Below, piece after piece: positions 13,776 to 22,928 of a stretch of DNA of 23,232 bases (within the stretch, counting starts at the first letter, position 1; each line of letters opens with the position of its first letter). The stretch comes from Candidatus Levyibacteriota bacterium (GTDB taxonomy: Bacteria > Patescibacteriota > Microgenomatia > Levybacterales > UBA12049). The translations under genes and the position numbers were made by a program. Where the stretch lies: NCBI GenBank assembly GCA_016204425.1, contig JACQKR010000016.1, positions 1-23,232 of the forward strand, given 5' to 3'. Below the pieces are notes generated by a model that saw nothing but the letters and a program-made list of their open reading frames with translations, was not told the origin of the DNA and searched no databases.

Positions 13776-15185
13776 ATGGACCTCTATTCACTCTCGATCA
13801 CTGAATCACTCGAAAAACTCAAACAAAAAAAGCTCTCATCTGTAGAATTGACAACAGCATGTCTCAATCGTATTAAAAAGACAAACAAAGCGCTTAATGC
13901 GCTTATCACAGTCACTGATGAGGCAGCCCTGGATGCTGCGAAACATGCAGACTTACTACGAGCACAAGGAGAAAATCTGCCTCTTCTTGGCATTCCCATG
14001 GTCATAAAAGACAATTTCTGCACAAAAGGAGTCCGCACAACAGCTTCGAGTAAAGTTCTTGATAATTTTATTCCTCCCTACAACGCCACAGTCACAGAAC
14101 GGCTCCTTCAAGCTGGTATTGTTATGCTCGGAAAAGCGAATATGGATGCATGGGCACATGGATCTTCCACTGAAACATCAGATTACGGACCAAGCAAAAA
14201 TCCATGGAACAAAGGATATCTCCCGGGAGGCTCATCGGGAGGTACAGCAGCAAGTGTAGCAGCAGACCAGGCAATCGGCGGAATTGGCTCAGAAACTGCC
14301 GGATCGATACGACAACCCGCTTCCTGGTGTGGAATTGTTGGACTAAAACCAACCTATGGAAGAGTAAGTAGATATGGCGTTATCGCAATGGGTTCTTCAC
14401 TTGACTCTCCAGGCCCGATGACAAAAACAGTATCAGATAGCGCGCTTGTACTACAGGTGCTTGCCGGAAAAGATCCACTCGACGCAACATCATTGCCTCA
14501 TGAAGTGCCTAATTATTCTCAAAGCAGGGAGAATCCTCTTGCCGGTGTCAAAATCGGCATATCTGATGATTACTTTGAAGGAGTTGATAAAGAGGTGGTT
14601 TCTGCGGTTACGGCTGCAATAAAAGAGTATGAAAAACTCGGCGCGACCATTAAAAAAATCAAACTGTTCCAGCCAAAATATGCAATAGCTGTGTATACGA
14701 TTCTGCAACGATCAGAGGTTTCTTCAAATCTTGCACGGTATGACGGAATCAGATACGGCTACGGCCGAGATCGTTTTGGTGATGAAGCAAAACGACGAAT
14801 TATGCTCGGAACATTCACCCTATCAGCCGGATATTATGACGCATATTATAAAAAGGCTCTACAGGTACGCACGCTGATTATCGATGACTTTAAGCGGGCG
14901 TTTCAGGACGTTGATGTTATTATGGGTCCGACAAGCCCTTCAACCGCTCTTCCTCTCGGATCGAGCAAGAACCACCCCATGTTTGGTGAAATGGCAGATG
15001 TTCTTGTTGAGCCTTCTTCTATTGCGGGCCTACCAGGGATTAACATTCCCTGCGGATTTTCAAAAAACAACCTGCCAATTGGCCTTCAGATCATTGGCCC
15101 TAAGCTTTCAGAACAAAAACTGATCAATATTGCCTATAAATTCGAAAAGGCAACCGATTATCATACAAAAAAACCTTCACTATGA
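13776..15185 (+). CDS. gatA: Asp/Glu-tRNA amidotransferase subunit A
   Basis: 469 residues of the amidase-signature family. The Ser-Ser-Lys triad is visible: Lys78 in VIKDNF, the bridging Ser153 in GGSSGG, and the nucleophile Ser177 in TAGSIRQPAS. GatA hydrolyses glutamine and channels ammonia to GatB. ASSKVLDNFIPPYNATV and GLKPTYGRVSRYG are also typical. It begins 2 nt after the gatC stop, and its TGA overlaps the gatB start as ATGA, so the three subunits are likely translationally coupled. Confidence 0.97.
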   Translation: MDLYSLSITESLEKLKQKKLSSVELTTACLNRIKKTNKALNALITVTDEAALDAAKHADLLRAQGENLPLLGIPMVIKDNFCTKGVRTTASSKVLDNFIPPYNATVTERLLQAGIVMLGKANMDAWAHGSSTETSDYGPSKNPWNKGYLPGGSSGGTAASVAADQAIGGIGSETAGSIRQPASWCGIVGLKPTYGRVSRYGVIAMGSSLDSPGPMTKTVSDSALVLQVLAGKDPLDATSLPHEVPNYSQSRENPLAGVKIGISDDYFEGVDKEVVSAVTAAIKEYEKLGATIKKIKLFQPKYAIAVYTILQRSEVSSNLARYDGIRYGYGRDRFGDEAKRRIMLGTFTLSAGYYDAYYKKALQVRTLIIDDFKRAFQDVDVIMGPTSPSTALPLGSSKNHPMFGEMADVLVEPSSIAGLPGINIPCGFSKNNLPIGLQIIGPKLSEQKLINIAYKFEKATDYHTKKPSL

Positions 15186-16504
15186 AATATACGCCGATTA
15201 TAGGTCTTGAAGTACACGTTGAGCTGAAGACAAGCTCAAAAATGTTCTGTCGGTGTTCAGCCGATTACTTCGGAAAAGAGCCGAATACACACACGTGCCC
15301 GGTGTGCCTGGGCATGCCTGGAGCACTCCCAGTCCCGAACAAAAAAGCCATCGAATGGTGTGTCAAAATCGCTCTTTCTTTAGGCTGTACGATCAATAAG
15401 GAATCAAAATTCGATCGTAAGAACTACTATTACCCCGATCTTGCCAAAGGATACCAGATCAGCCAGTATGACCAGCCCTTTGGTGAGCATGGCCATATTA
15501 GCCTCAAAAGTGGAAAAGCGATCCGTATCCGGAGGGTCCACATGGAAGAAGATACCGGAAAGCTGATTCACCAGACTATCGATGGGGAAAAAGCATCGCT
15601 TATTGATTTCAACCGTTCAGGAGTACCGCTTGTCGAAATAGTAACAGAGCCGGATTTCTCATCGGCAGAAGAGGTAAAAGAATATTTACAAAAGCTGCAA
15701 CTCGTCGTCAGATATCTGGAAGTCTCCAACGCAGATATGGAAAAAGGAGATATGCGACTTGAACCAAATATTTCGCTTTCCACTGACCCGAAACAGTTAC
15801 CAAAATATAAAGTGGAAGTGAAGAATATTAATTCGTTCCGGTTTGTCGAAAAGGCAATAAATTTTGAAATAAAACGTCAGGAAGATCTTCTCACAAAAGG
15901 CAAAACGCCTCAGCAGGAAACACGGGGATGGGACGAGAATAAAGGAGTGACATTTTCTCAAAGAGTGAAAGAAGAAGCCAATGATTACCGGTATTTTCCA
16001 GAGCCTGATATTCCCCCAATTACCTTCACTGATGCTGAGATTAGCACTCTTAGGTCTCGGGTGCCAGAACTGCAGGAAGAGAAGATTTTACGCTTCGGCC
16101 GGGAATTCAGCCTCGCTCCCTACGATGCCGAGATACTCACTCGCGATAGAAGCCTAGCCAATTTCTTCGAAGAGTCGGTAAAAGTGGGAAAAGCCCATGG
16201 AATCAATCCAAAACAAATTGCCAACTATATCATCAATAAAAAAGTTGACACATCAACACAACTCCCCGCTTCTCTGGTAAAAAATATTGTTATAGCAACG
16301 CAAACGACACAAGTAGATGAAACAGAACTGCAAAAGATAATTGACGATGTTCTTACAGAGAATACGAAAGCAGTTGAAGACTTTAAAAACGGCAAAGAAG
16401 CATCACTTATGTTTCTTGTCGGGCAAATAATGAGAAAATTTGATAAAAAAGTTGACGTAAATCAAGTCAAAGATGCATTGTTACATAAATTACATGGAAA
16501 CTAA
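15182..16504 (+). CDS. gatB: Asp/Glu-tRNA amidotransferase subunit B
   Basis: 440 residues, somewhat shorter than the typical 475-480. The cradle domain opens with IIGLEVHVELKTSSKMF and has a likely zinc site of four cysteines (23, 25, 39, 42; CRC and CPVC), as in many GatB proteins. FDRKNYYYPDLAKGYQISQY, MEEDTGK and FNRSGVPLVEIVTEPD are kinase-like active-site signatures, used to phosphorylate the misacylated tRNA before amidation. A helical and YqeY-like tail, which grips the tRNA, runs from about 300 to the end and accounts for the reduced length. It overlaps gatA by 4 nt and the next gene by about 11 nt. Confidence 0.97.
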   Translation: MKYTPIIGLEVHVELKTSSKMFCRCSADYFGKEPNTHTCPVCLGMPGALPVPNKKAIEWCVKIALSLGCTINKESKFDRKNYYYPDLAKGYQISQYDQPFGEHGHISLKSGKAIRIRRVHMEEDTGKLIHQTIDGEKASLIDFNRSGVPLVEIVTEPDFSSAEEVKEYLQKLQLVVRYLEVSNADMEKGDMRLEPNISLSTDPKQLPKYKVEVKNINSFRFVEKAINFEIKRQEDLLTKGKTPQQETRGWDENKGVTFSQRVKEEANDYRYFPEPDIPPITFTDAEISTLRSRVPELQEEKILRFGREFSLAPYDAEILTRDRSLANFFEESVKVGKAHGINPKQIANYIINKKVDTSTQLPASLVKNIVIATQTTQVDETELQKIIDDVLTENTKAVEDFKNGKEASLMFLVGQIMRKFDKKVDVNQVKDALLHKLHGN

Positions 16505-17000
16505 AACAATGGCCCCCCCACTTGAAATTGCGAAGGACGCTTTTTTAAAAAGGCTTCCTGAAGCAGAGCGGACGGCACTCGATGAAACTGCTTCTACTCT
16601 AGCAAGTACATTACTAGGTCAAAACCGACGAGGAGCAATTGTAGCAGTCGGCGGAAGCTTGAGAAAACCCTGGCCGAGAAAAGATATTGATTTGGTGCTT
16701 GTTCGCGAAGATCATACTGGTAACCCACACTCTGTCGATTATTCCAGAGAAGATTTTCATGTATTACGAAGCGTTGCCGAAGAAGCGGCTAGACAAAACC
16801 CAGACATTGCCATAACGGAAACCTTGGAACCACAGCCAGATGAAGAATTTGGCGGTTTATTTCTTCGATTTGACGGAAAAGTTACGCTTCAACACAGAGC
16901 AAGTTCGGTTCCTTTTGAGGTCATTCGGTCAGCAGACAAAAATCTCGAAGAATTTATTGAAAACCGTCGAAGTCTCTATGTTATTTTGTCGCAAGAATAA
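16494..17000 (+). CDS. Small protein with a nucleotidyltransferase-like motif
   Basis: 168 residues from the ATG at 16494, or 163 from the ATG at 16509; no ribosome site decides between them. A frame open to 16473 lies wholly within gatB and is less likely. The segment VGGSLRKPWPRKDIDLVLV carries the GS (54-55) and DxD (Asp64, Asp66) signature of the nucleotidyltransferase fold used by minimal nucleotidyltransferases and related enzymes, and VPFEVI near the end of the domain could supply the third acid. Substrate is unknown. No HEPN partner gene is adjacent, so a toxin-antitoxin pair is not supported. The overlap with gatB suggests co-expression with the amidotransferase. Confidence 0.6.
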   Translation: METKTMAPPLEIAKDAFLKRLPEAERTALDETASTLASTLLGQNRRGAIVAVGGSLRKPWPRKDIDLVLVREDHTGNPHSVDYSREDFHVLRSVAEEAARQNPDIAITETLEPQPDEEFGGLFLRFDGKVTLQHRASSVPFEVIRSADKNLEEFIENRRSLYVILSQE

Positions 17001-17118
17001 CACTTTAAAAAAGACGAAGAAAACGTCATAATGTTTTAGACAGATATAACAGCGGAAGTTCAAAAAACCTAATTGGTAGAAAAGTAAAAAATCAATCATA
17101 TCCAAACATACAAGCAAT

Positions 17119-18084
17119 ATGACTGACAATCCATCCGGAATAAATGCAGAGCCCCCAAAAGGAAAACAAATTTCACAGTATGATCTCGAGATTCTCAATG
17201 GCCCAAAAACACCACGAGAACCAAGTTATTTTCCAGCAACACTTAAGGAAGGCATTGAACAGCAGATTGATCTGGAAGAACTCTACGCCAGAAGAGATCG
17301 TGAGACACTTGAAAGATATCATGGCCTTCGCCATTTTCTTTTTGCCAGGAATAAAAAAACAATACTTGAAAAAACAGGAGGAAAACTAGACGAAGCAACT
17401 ACTAATGATCTTGCTTCAACAATCGCAATAGATGAAGCAAAGCGATCTATCTTTTCGCAAGTACTTACTCAACAAATTTATGAGAAATATATTGCTGAAC
17501 ATGAAAAAGGAAGGACAGATCCACTAACAGGTTTACCTTTACGAGTTCCTTTTTTTGAAAGACTCCGCGAACAAATTGATTCAGGAGTTCCCTATGGAAT
17601 TCTCTTTGTTGATATCGATCGATTCAAAAAAGTTAATGACGATTATGATCATGATGCCGGTGATTTGGTTCTCGCGCAAGCTTCGGAACGTGTTCGCGCA
17701 AACATAAGGCAAGGACAAATTCTAACCCCTGGTAAAAGTATTGATGAACAAGAAATAAGAGATACTGATTTTGCAGCAAGATTCGGAGGAGAAGAAATAG
17801 TTGTTCTTGTGTCCGGTGTTACTCAACCTGACGAGCTTGCAATAATTGGAAATCGAATCGTTGAATCATTCAACGCAAGTGAATTTTATATCTCGGACAA
17901 TCGCACAATCCGAGTCACCACAAGTGTTGGCGGTGCACTTCCTAATTCTACAGATCCAAATGAAACGCCCATAGATGTTATAAAAAGAGCTGATAAAAAC
18001 CTCTACGATGCAAAAGAACTGGGGAGAAACCGCTATGTTGGAGAAGGTAGTATAATAGATGTAGAACCCTCAGCGGTAGTTTAA
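17119..18084 (+). CDS. GGDEF-domain protein, probable diguanylate cyclase
   Basis: 321 residues without a signal peptide or membrane helix. The first 125 or so residues are helical and charged, with no recognised sensor domain. The GGDEF domain starts at Asp134 (DPLTGLPLR) and has the metal site FVDIDRFKKVND (Asp165) and the active-site loop GGEEI (223-227), a tolerated variant of GGDEF/GGEEF. RDTD (214-217), five residues before the loop, is an intact RxxD inhibitory site, so c-di-GMP synthesis with product feedback is likely. No EAL, HD-GYP or PilZ gene is in the window. No ribosome site precedes the ATG, and the 118-nt spacer before it shows only a weak GACG/CGTC inverted repeat. The TAA stop abuts the dnaE ATG (TAAATG). 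Confidence 0.9.
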   Translation: MTDNPSGINAEPPKGKQISQYDLEILNGPKTPREPSYFPATLKEGIEQQIDLEELYARRDRETLERYHGLRHFLFARNKKTILEKTGGKLDEATTNDLASTIAIDEAKRSIFSQVLTQQIYEKYIAEHEKGRTDPLTGLPLRVPFFERLREQIDSGVPYGILFVDIDRFKKVNDDYDHDAGDLVLAQASERVRANIRQGQILTPGKSIDEQEIRDTDFAARFGGEEIVVLVSGVTQPDELAIIGNRIVESFNASEFYISDNRTIRVTTSVGGALPNSTDPNETPIDVIKRADKNLYDAKELGRNRYVGEGSIIDVEPSAVV

Positions 18085-21000
18085 ATGGCTAAATTTGTCC
18101 ACTTACATAATCATTCTGAGTATTCGCTCCTTGATGGCCTTTCGAAAGTGAAAGACATGGTAAAGCATGCGAAGAAAATTGGCATGGATGCAATTGCGAT
18201 CACTGATCACGGGAGCATGTACGGTGCGATCAAATTCTACAAAGCCTGCCTTGAGGCAGACATCAAGCCTATTATCGGCTGTGAGATCTACGTCGCCAAA
18301 CGCACCCTTCATGACAAAGAAGCAGGTGTCGATAAAGATTATAACCACTTGATTCTACTTGCAAAAAACGAGACGGGATATAAGAATCTCATGAAAATCG
18401 TCACGGTATCGTATTTAGATGGATACTACTATAAACCGAGAACCGACCTTGATTTGTTGAAAAAATACTCGGAAGGGCTGATTTGCCTGAGTGCCTGTGT
18501 CAATGGCTATGTTGCCGATCCGCTCACACGAGATGAAGATGAAATTGCTGAGAAACGGGCAATAAAATTAAATGAAATCTTTGGTCAGGGAAATTTTTAT
18601 TTCGAGCTCCAGCGCCATACGAATGTCCCGCCGCAAGAACCGGTAAACAAAAAATTGTTAAAGCTGTCAAAGAAGCTGGGAATTCCACTTGTTGCAACAA
18701 ACGACAACCACTACACGACAAAATCCGATGCCGAAGCACAGGAAATATTGCTGTGCATTCAGACACAAACAACTATTTTAGATAAAAATAGAAAGCTGTC
18801 TATGATTTCTTCCCCTGACTTTTATATCAAAACTGCACAGGAGATGACAGAGCAATTCTCGGATTTACCGGAAGCTATTGAAAATACGGTAAAAATCGCC
18901 GATGCATGCAATATCCAGATCGAGCTTGGAAAATGGCATATGCCGATTTTTGAAGTACCAGATGAAAAAACATCGGCAGAATATCTCAAAGAACTCACCT
19001 ATAAAGGGCTTGAGAAGCGGTACCCGGAAATTACAGAAGCGATAAAAGAACGGGTGGACTATGAACTGTCGATAATTACGAAGAAAAAATATGAAACATA
19101 CTTCTTAATCGTTGCAGATTTTGTCAATTGGGCAAAAGATCACGGAATCTCTGTTGGCCCGGGACGTGGGTCTGCTGCAGGATCAGTCGTATCATATGCA
19201 CTACAAATAACTGATGTTGATCCGTTTTTCTTTAAACTTCCTTTTGAACGGTTTCTCAATCCGGAGCGCCCGTCAGCACCTGATATCGACCTTGACTTCG
19301 CAGATACTCGTAGGGATGAAGTCATAGACTATGTTACAGAGAAGTACGGGAGGGATAAGGTGGCACAGATTATCACCTTTGGAACCATGGAGGCACGTGG
19401 ATCAGTCAGAGATGCGGGACGTGCGCTTGGCATGCCATATGCCTCGCCTGATAGGATCTCAAAGATGATTCCTCCCGGCTGGCAAGGACATGCAATGACG
19501 ATTGATAGCGCTTTGTCCCAAAGCCCGGACTTGAAACGTGCGTATGAATCGGAACCGGAAACCAAACGGCTTCTTGATGTGGCAAAAAAGTTGGAGGGGG
19601 TTGCAAGACACGCATCTGTTCACGCAGCTGGTGTCGTGATTGCCGACAGACCGCTCACAGAATATACACCGCTTCAGCGAGAGACCAATGGAGACAAGAT
19701 TGTAACGCAATACGATATGTACACAGTCGGTGAAGACGGTGTAGGACTTTTGAAAATGGACTTCTTAGGACTCAGAAATTTAACAATTATTGAAGAATCG
19801 TTAAAATTTATCAGGCAAAATCAGGGAGCAGAAATTGACTTCACAAACGTTCCTCTTGATGACCAAAAAACATATTCTCTGCTTTCCGATGGAGAAACAA
19901 CCGGCATTTTTCAGCTCGAGTCTGCAGGCATGCGAAGAAATATTAAAGACTTGAAGCCTACTTCAATTTTTGACCTGCAAGCCATGGTGGCACTCTACCG
20001 CCCGGGTCCTATGGCTATTATTCCTGAATTTATCAAGCGCAAGAACAACCCCTCTCTCATCACTTATCCTGATCCCCGACTTGAGGAAATCCTTAAAGAA
20101 ACGTATGGAGTCCTTACCTTTCAGGACGATGTATTGCTCACCGCAATTGCCCTTGCTGGGTATACGTGGCTTGATGCAGATAAGTTCAGAAAAGCAATGG
20201 GAAAGAAAATTACATCCGAGATGAAAAAGCAGGAGGAAATGTTTATAGACGGCTGCGTCAAAAACGGGCTACCCGAAAAAAAAGCTCGTGAAATATTTAA
20301 TCTCATCGCCCCATTCGCAGGATATGGATTTAATAAAGCGCACGCCGCATGCTACGCAACCATTGCCTTTAGAACTGCATATCTCAAGGCACACTACCCT
20401 GTTGAGTTCATGACAGCGCTTTTAACTGCTGAATCAAGAGGAACCACTGGACCGGTAAAAAATGAGAAAATCGCACAAGCAGTTGCAGAGTGTAAACGAC
20501 TCGGTGTATCGGTACTGCCTCCGGATATCAACAAGTCATTAAGTGATTTTAGCATTGAGAACAAAAAAAGCATCCGGTTTGGACTCTCAGCCATAAAAAA
20601 TGTAGGGGAAGCAGCAATAGAGAGTATTCTTGAAGCAAGAAAAGACCACTCATTTATGAATTTGCAAGATTTTTGTAATAAAGTAAGCTTGCAAACGGTC
20701 AATAAGAAGACTATGGAAAGTCTTATCAAAGCAGGCGCAATGGATACGTTTGGAAACCGCGCATCACTGCTTATTGGGCTTCCTGAGGTGGCTAGCAAAG
20801 CGAGTGCGTTAAAAAAACAGTCAGCAGATGGTCAAGGCTCACTTTTTGGCGATGAACCGGAAAAAATCGAGGTGAAAGAAGCAGTCCATCAAGATGTTGA
20901 TGATTTTACAAAGGAAGAAAAATTGACATTTGAGAAAGAGTTTCTTGGGTTTTATCTTACATCACATCCGTATATGGATACGCTTACCTACATAAAACGT

Positions 21001-21312
21001 GTCATTACCCATGAGATAGAATTTTTAGAAACTGAGAAAGAAGGGACAATCGTCAAGGTAGGCGGAATTGTTGAAACATCTCGAAAAATCGTGACGAAAA
21101 AAACAAATAGTGAAATGGCGTTTATTTCCCTTGGGGACGAAAAAGGCATAACGATTGAATGCATCATTTTTCCGAGAGTTTTTGAACAATACAAGCAACT
21201 CCTCATCACCGATAGCGTCATTGTCATTGAAGGAAAAGTTGACTTGAAGGACGAACGACCGATTATTATCGTGGACAAAATATACGAAGCAAAAAGCTTC
21301 GCGCCTAACTAA
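18085..21312 (+). CDS. dnaE: DNA polymerase III alpha subunit
   Basis: 1075 residues, a little shorter than E. coli DnaE. The order is: N-terminal PHP domain (HLHNHSEYSLLDG from residue 6; ITDHGSMYGAI), palm with catalytic Asp400 and Asp402 in PDIDLDFADTRRDEV and Asp559 in KMDFLGLRNL, fingers with YGFNKAHAACYA, a helix-hairpin-helix (IKNVGEAAIESIL), and a C-terminal OB fold (about 985-1065, IVKVGGIVETSRK). The motif DGQGSLFGDEPEK (about 915) resembles a clamp-binding loop. This is the main replicative polymerase. It starts directly after the GGDEF stop; a TATAAT at 18051-18056, inside that gene, may give it its own promoter. A CGAAGC/GCTTCG hairpin (21285-21301) ends the reading frame without a T-run. 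Confidence 0.98.
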   Translation: MAKFVHLHNHSEYSLLDGLSKVKDMVKHAKKIGMDAIAITDHGSMYGAIKFYKACLEADIKPIIGCEIYVAKRTLHDKEAGVDKDYNHLILLAKNETGYKNLMKIVTVSYLDGYYYKPRTDLDLLKKYSEGLICLSACVNGYVADPLTRDEDEIAEKRAIKLNEIFGQGNFYFELQRHTNVPPQEPVNKKLLKLSKKLGIPLVATNDNHYTTKSDAEAQEILLCIQTQTTILDKNRKLSMISSPDFYIKTAQEMTEQFSDLPEAIENTVKIADACNIQIELGKWHMPIFEVPDEKTSAEYLKELTYKGLEKRYPEITEAIKERVDYELSIITKKKYETYFLIVADFVNWAKDHGISVGPGRGSAAGSVVSYALQITDVDPFFFKLPFERFLNPERPSAPDIDLDFADTRRDEVIDYVTEKYGRDKVAQIITFGTMEARGSVRDAGRALGMPYASPDRISKMIPPGWQGHAMTIDSALSQSPDLKRAYESEPETKRLLDVAKKLEGVARHASVHAAGVVIADRPLTEYTPLQRETNGDKIVTQYDMYTVGEDGVGLLKMDFLGLRNLTIIEESLKFIRQNQGAEIDFTNVPLDDQKTYSLLSDGETTGIFQLESAGMRRNIKDLKPTSIFDLQAMVALYRPGPMAIIPEFIKRKNNPSLITYPDPRLEEILKETYGVLTFQDDVLLTAIALAGYTWLDADKFRKAMGKKITSEMKKQEEMFIDGCVKNGLPEKKAREIFNLIAPFAGYGFNKAHAACYATIAFRTAYLKAHYPVEFMTALLTAESRGTTGPVKNEKIAQAVAECKRLGVSVLPPDINKSLSDFSIENKKSIRFGLSAIKNVGEAAIESILEARKDHSFMNLQDFCNKVSLQTVNKKTMESLIKAGAMDTFGNRASLLIGLPEVASKASALKKQSADGQGSLFGDEPEKIEVKEAVHQDVDDFTKEEKLTFEKEFLGFYLTSHPYMDTLTYIKRVITHEIEFLETEKEGTIVKVGGIVETSRKIVTKKTNSEMAFISLGDEKGITIECIIFPRVFEQYKQLLITDSVIVIEGKVDLKDERPIIIVDKIYEAKSFAPN

Positions 21313-21340
21313 CGAATGCTATCCAAGAAAAAAATATATA

Positions 21341-21370
21341 TTGACGTAAATCATGCGTACTTGATACAAT
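21341..21370 (+). promoter_or_regulatory. ATP synthase operon promoter (leaderless)
   Basis: TTGACG (21341-21346), an 18-nt spacer and TACAAT (21365-21370) with an extended TG-A. The -10 box ends 8 nt before the atpB ATG and no Shine-Dalgarno sequence fits, so atpB is probably read from a leaderless end. Confidence 0.7.
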
Positions 21371-21378
21371 AATCAATT

Positions 21379-22116
21379 ATGTCAGCATTTGCTCCAGAAG
21401 CAATCATAACAATTGGCTCATTTCCTATAACAAATACTATTATTAACACGCTTCTCGTCGACTCCGCAATCGTTGGGGGAGTAATCGTCCTGAACAAAAA
21501 ACTCGCAAAGATTCCAAACTATTTTCAAAATATTTTTGAGATGGTCATGCAGGGATTTTATGGTCTTGCCGAGTCGGTTGCCGGAAAAAACACGGCAAAA
21601 ATTTTTCCATGGTTCATGTCTTTTTTCCTCTTTATTCTTATCGCAAACTGGAGCGGTCTCCTTCCGGGCGCCGGAAGTATCGGGTTCTTTGAGGGGCACG
21701 GAGAAGATCGACATCTCGTACCATTACTTCGAAATGCAACCAGTGATCTTAATGCAACATTAGCATTGGCAATGATCTCTCTTATCGCAACACATACCCT
21801 CAGCATCAGGGCTATTGGTATAAAAGACTATCTTACTCGCTACTTCTCTCTCAATCCAATTCTCTTGTTCGTGGGTATTTTAGAAATAGTATCGGAAATC
21901 ACAAAATTAATCTCGCTTTCTTTCCGACTTTTTGGTAATATATATGCAGGGGAAGTGGTTCTGGGAACTATTTCTTCTCTTTTTGCTTTTATTGCTCCAA
22001 TTCCTTTCTTACTTCTGGAAGTAATTGTGGGACTAGTACAGGCATTAGTGTTCTCAATGTTAACCATGGCATTTATGAGCATACTCATGACCCCTCATCA
22101 CGCTGAGGAACATTGA
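21379..22116 (+). CDS. atpB: ATP synthase F0 subunit a
   Basis: 245 residues with five or six hydrophobic helices. It forms the ion half-channels beside the c-ring. The essential arginine is Arg183 in LSFRLFGNIYAGEVV, and the last helix pair (PFLLLEVIVGLVQALVFSMLTMAFM) is typical. It is first in the operon atpB, small ORF, atpE, atpF, atpH; no atpI gene lies in the 66-nt spacer to dnaE. The start follows a strong promoter by 8 nt without a ribosome site. Confidence 0.97.
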   Translation: MSAFAPEAIITIGSFPITNTIINTLLVDSAIVGGVIVLNKKLAKIPNYFQNIFEMVMQGFYGLAESVAGKNTAKIFPWFMSFFLFILIANWSGLLPGAGSIGFFEGHGEDRHLVPLLRNATSDLNATLALAMISLIATHTLSIRAIGIKDYLTRYFSLNPILLFVGILEIVSEITKLISLSFRLFGNIYAGEVVLGTISSLFAFIAPIPFLLLEVIVGLVQALVFSMLTMAFMSILMTPHHAEEH

Positions 22117-22129
22117 TAGGAGAAATAGT

Positions 22130-22207
22130 ATGATAAAACAAGAAAAAACAAATATATTGCATCCCGTTGAGCGAGACTTTACAGAACGAGGGGGGGTGAG
22201 TCTTTAA
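22130..22207 (+). CDS. Possible 25-residue ORF coupled to atpE
   Basis: ATG at 22130 with AGGAG 8 nt upstream, then 25 codons beginning MIKQEKTNILHPVERDF and a TAA stop that overlaps the atpE start as TAATG. It is hydrophilic with no membrane helix, so it is not a missed F0 subunit. Its clean fit between atpB (13 nt before) and atpE, and better ribosome site than most genes here, suggest it is translated, perhaps mainly to couple ribosomes onto atpE. A chance ORF of this length is possible. Confidence 0.45.
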   Translation: MIKQEKTNILHPVERDFTERGGVSL

Positions 22208-22413
22208 TGGAATTTAGTATATCAGGAGGGTTGATTGTTGCAATAGGCGGTATTGGTCCGGCAATCGGCGTAGGACTTATCGGTGCCAAAGCTATGGAGG
22301 CCTTAGGGAGAAACCCTGAAGCATCAGGAAGAATTTTACCTGCAATGCTTTTAGGTATGGCATTTGCTGAAGCTATCGCTATTTACGCATTAATCTTAGC
22401 ATTCACAGGATAA
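22207..22413 (+). CDS. atpE: ATP synthase F0 subunit c
   Basis: 68 residues forming a helical hairpin. Helix 1 has the glycine-rich IGGIGPAIGVGLIGAKAMEALG, the polar loop is RNPEASGR, and helix 2 carries the ion-binding Glu55 in GMAFAEAIAIYALIL. Compared with sodium-type c subunits such as Ilyobacter, the Gln of helix 1 is Val22 and the Ser/Thr pair after the glutamate is Ala-Ile, so the ring should carry protons. Several copies form the rotor ring. A strong ribosome site (GGGGGGGTGAG, about 6 nt away) and TAATG overlap with the preceding small ORF fit the need to make far more c than other subunits. Confidence 0.97.
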   Translation: MEFSISGGLIVAIGGIGPAIGVGLIGAKAMEALGRNPEASGRILPAMLLGMAFAEAIAIYALILAFTG

Positions 22414-22420
22414 GCATATT

Positions 22421-22927
22421 ATGGAAATAGTAAGAGAATTCGGTGTAAATCCGTATTTACTTTTTGCGCAAGTAGTAAATTTTCTCATTATTTTTTACGT
22501 TTTAAAACGGTTTGCCTATAAGCCTATTTTACAAATGCTAAAAAATCGTGAAGAAACGATAAAAAAGAGTCTTAAGCAGGCCGAGGAGACTCAGAAACTG
22601 CTTGAGGAGACTGAAAGAAAAGAGCGGGAGATTCTCAAAAAAGCACGCGAGGAAGCGAAACAAATGATTGAGGAAGCAAAGAAAGATCAGGAAACGCTCT
22701 CGCAAAAGGCTCACGAAGAGACAAGAAAACAAGCCGAAAAAATGATACAAGACGCACGAACACAAATAGCACTTGAGACAAAAGGTGTTGAAAAGCGACT
22801 ATCAACGCAAGTAACGAGACTCGCAATAGACTTTTTGCAAAAATCATTACCTGAAGTACTCACAGGGGACGAGCAAGAAGTAGTTATGAAACAAGCGCTT
22901 CGAAAGATAAAAAAACAAGCAGATTAA
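22421..22927 (+). CDS. atpF: ATP synthase F0 subunit b
   Basis: 168 residues. One N-terminal membrane helix (about 11-28, LLFAQVVNFLIIFYVLKRF) is followed by KPILQMLKNREETI and a long, highly charged coiled coil (about 45-130), the peripheral stalk that holds F1 against rotation. The C-terminal LPEVLTGDEQEVVMKQAL segment is where delta would bind. The start lies 7 nt after atpE and has no clear ribosome site; translation may be coupled. The delta gene follows after 1 nt. Confidence 0.95.
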   Translation: MEIVREFGVNPYLLFAQVVNFLIIFYVLKRFAYKPILQMLKNREETIKKSLKQAEETQKLLEETERKEREILKKAREEAKQMIEEAKKDQETLSQKAHEETRKQAEKMIQDARTQIALETKGVEKRLSTQVTRLAIDFLQKSLPEVLTGDEQEVVMKQALRKIKKQAD

Positions 22928-22928
22928 G

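Noticed and set aside
16494..18084. A toxin-antitoxin or CBASS-like defence pair made of the nucleotidyltransferase-like and GGDEF proteins
   Set aside because: No effector (phospholipase, nuclease, membrane) gene accompanies them, the GGDEF domain has ordinary diguanylate cyclase motifs, and the flanks are housekeeping genes.
21285..21301. Hairpin at the dnaE end as terminator
   Set aside because: No T-run follows and it is still in coding sequence; it can be at most a pause site.
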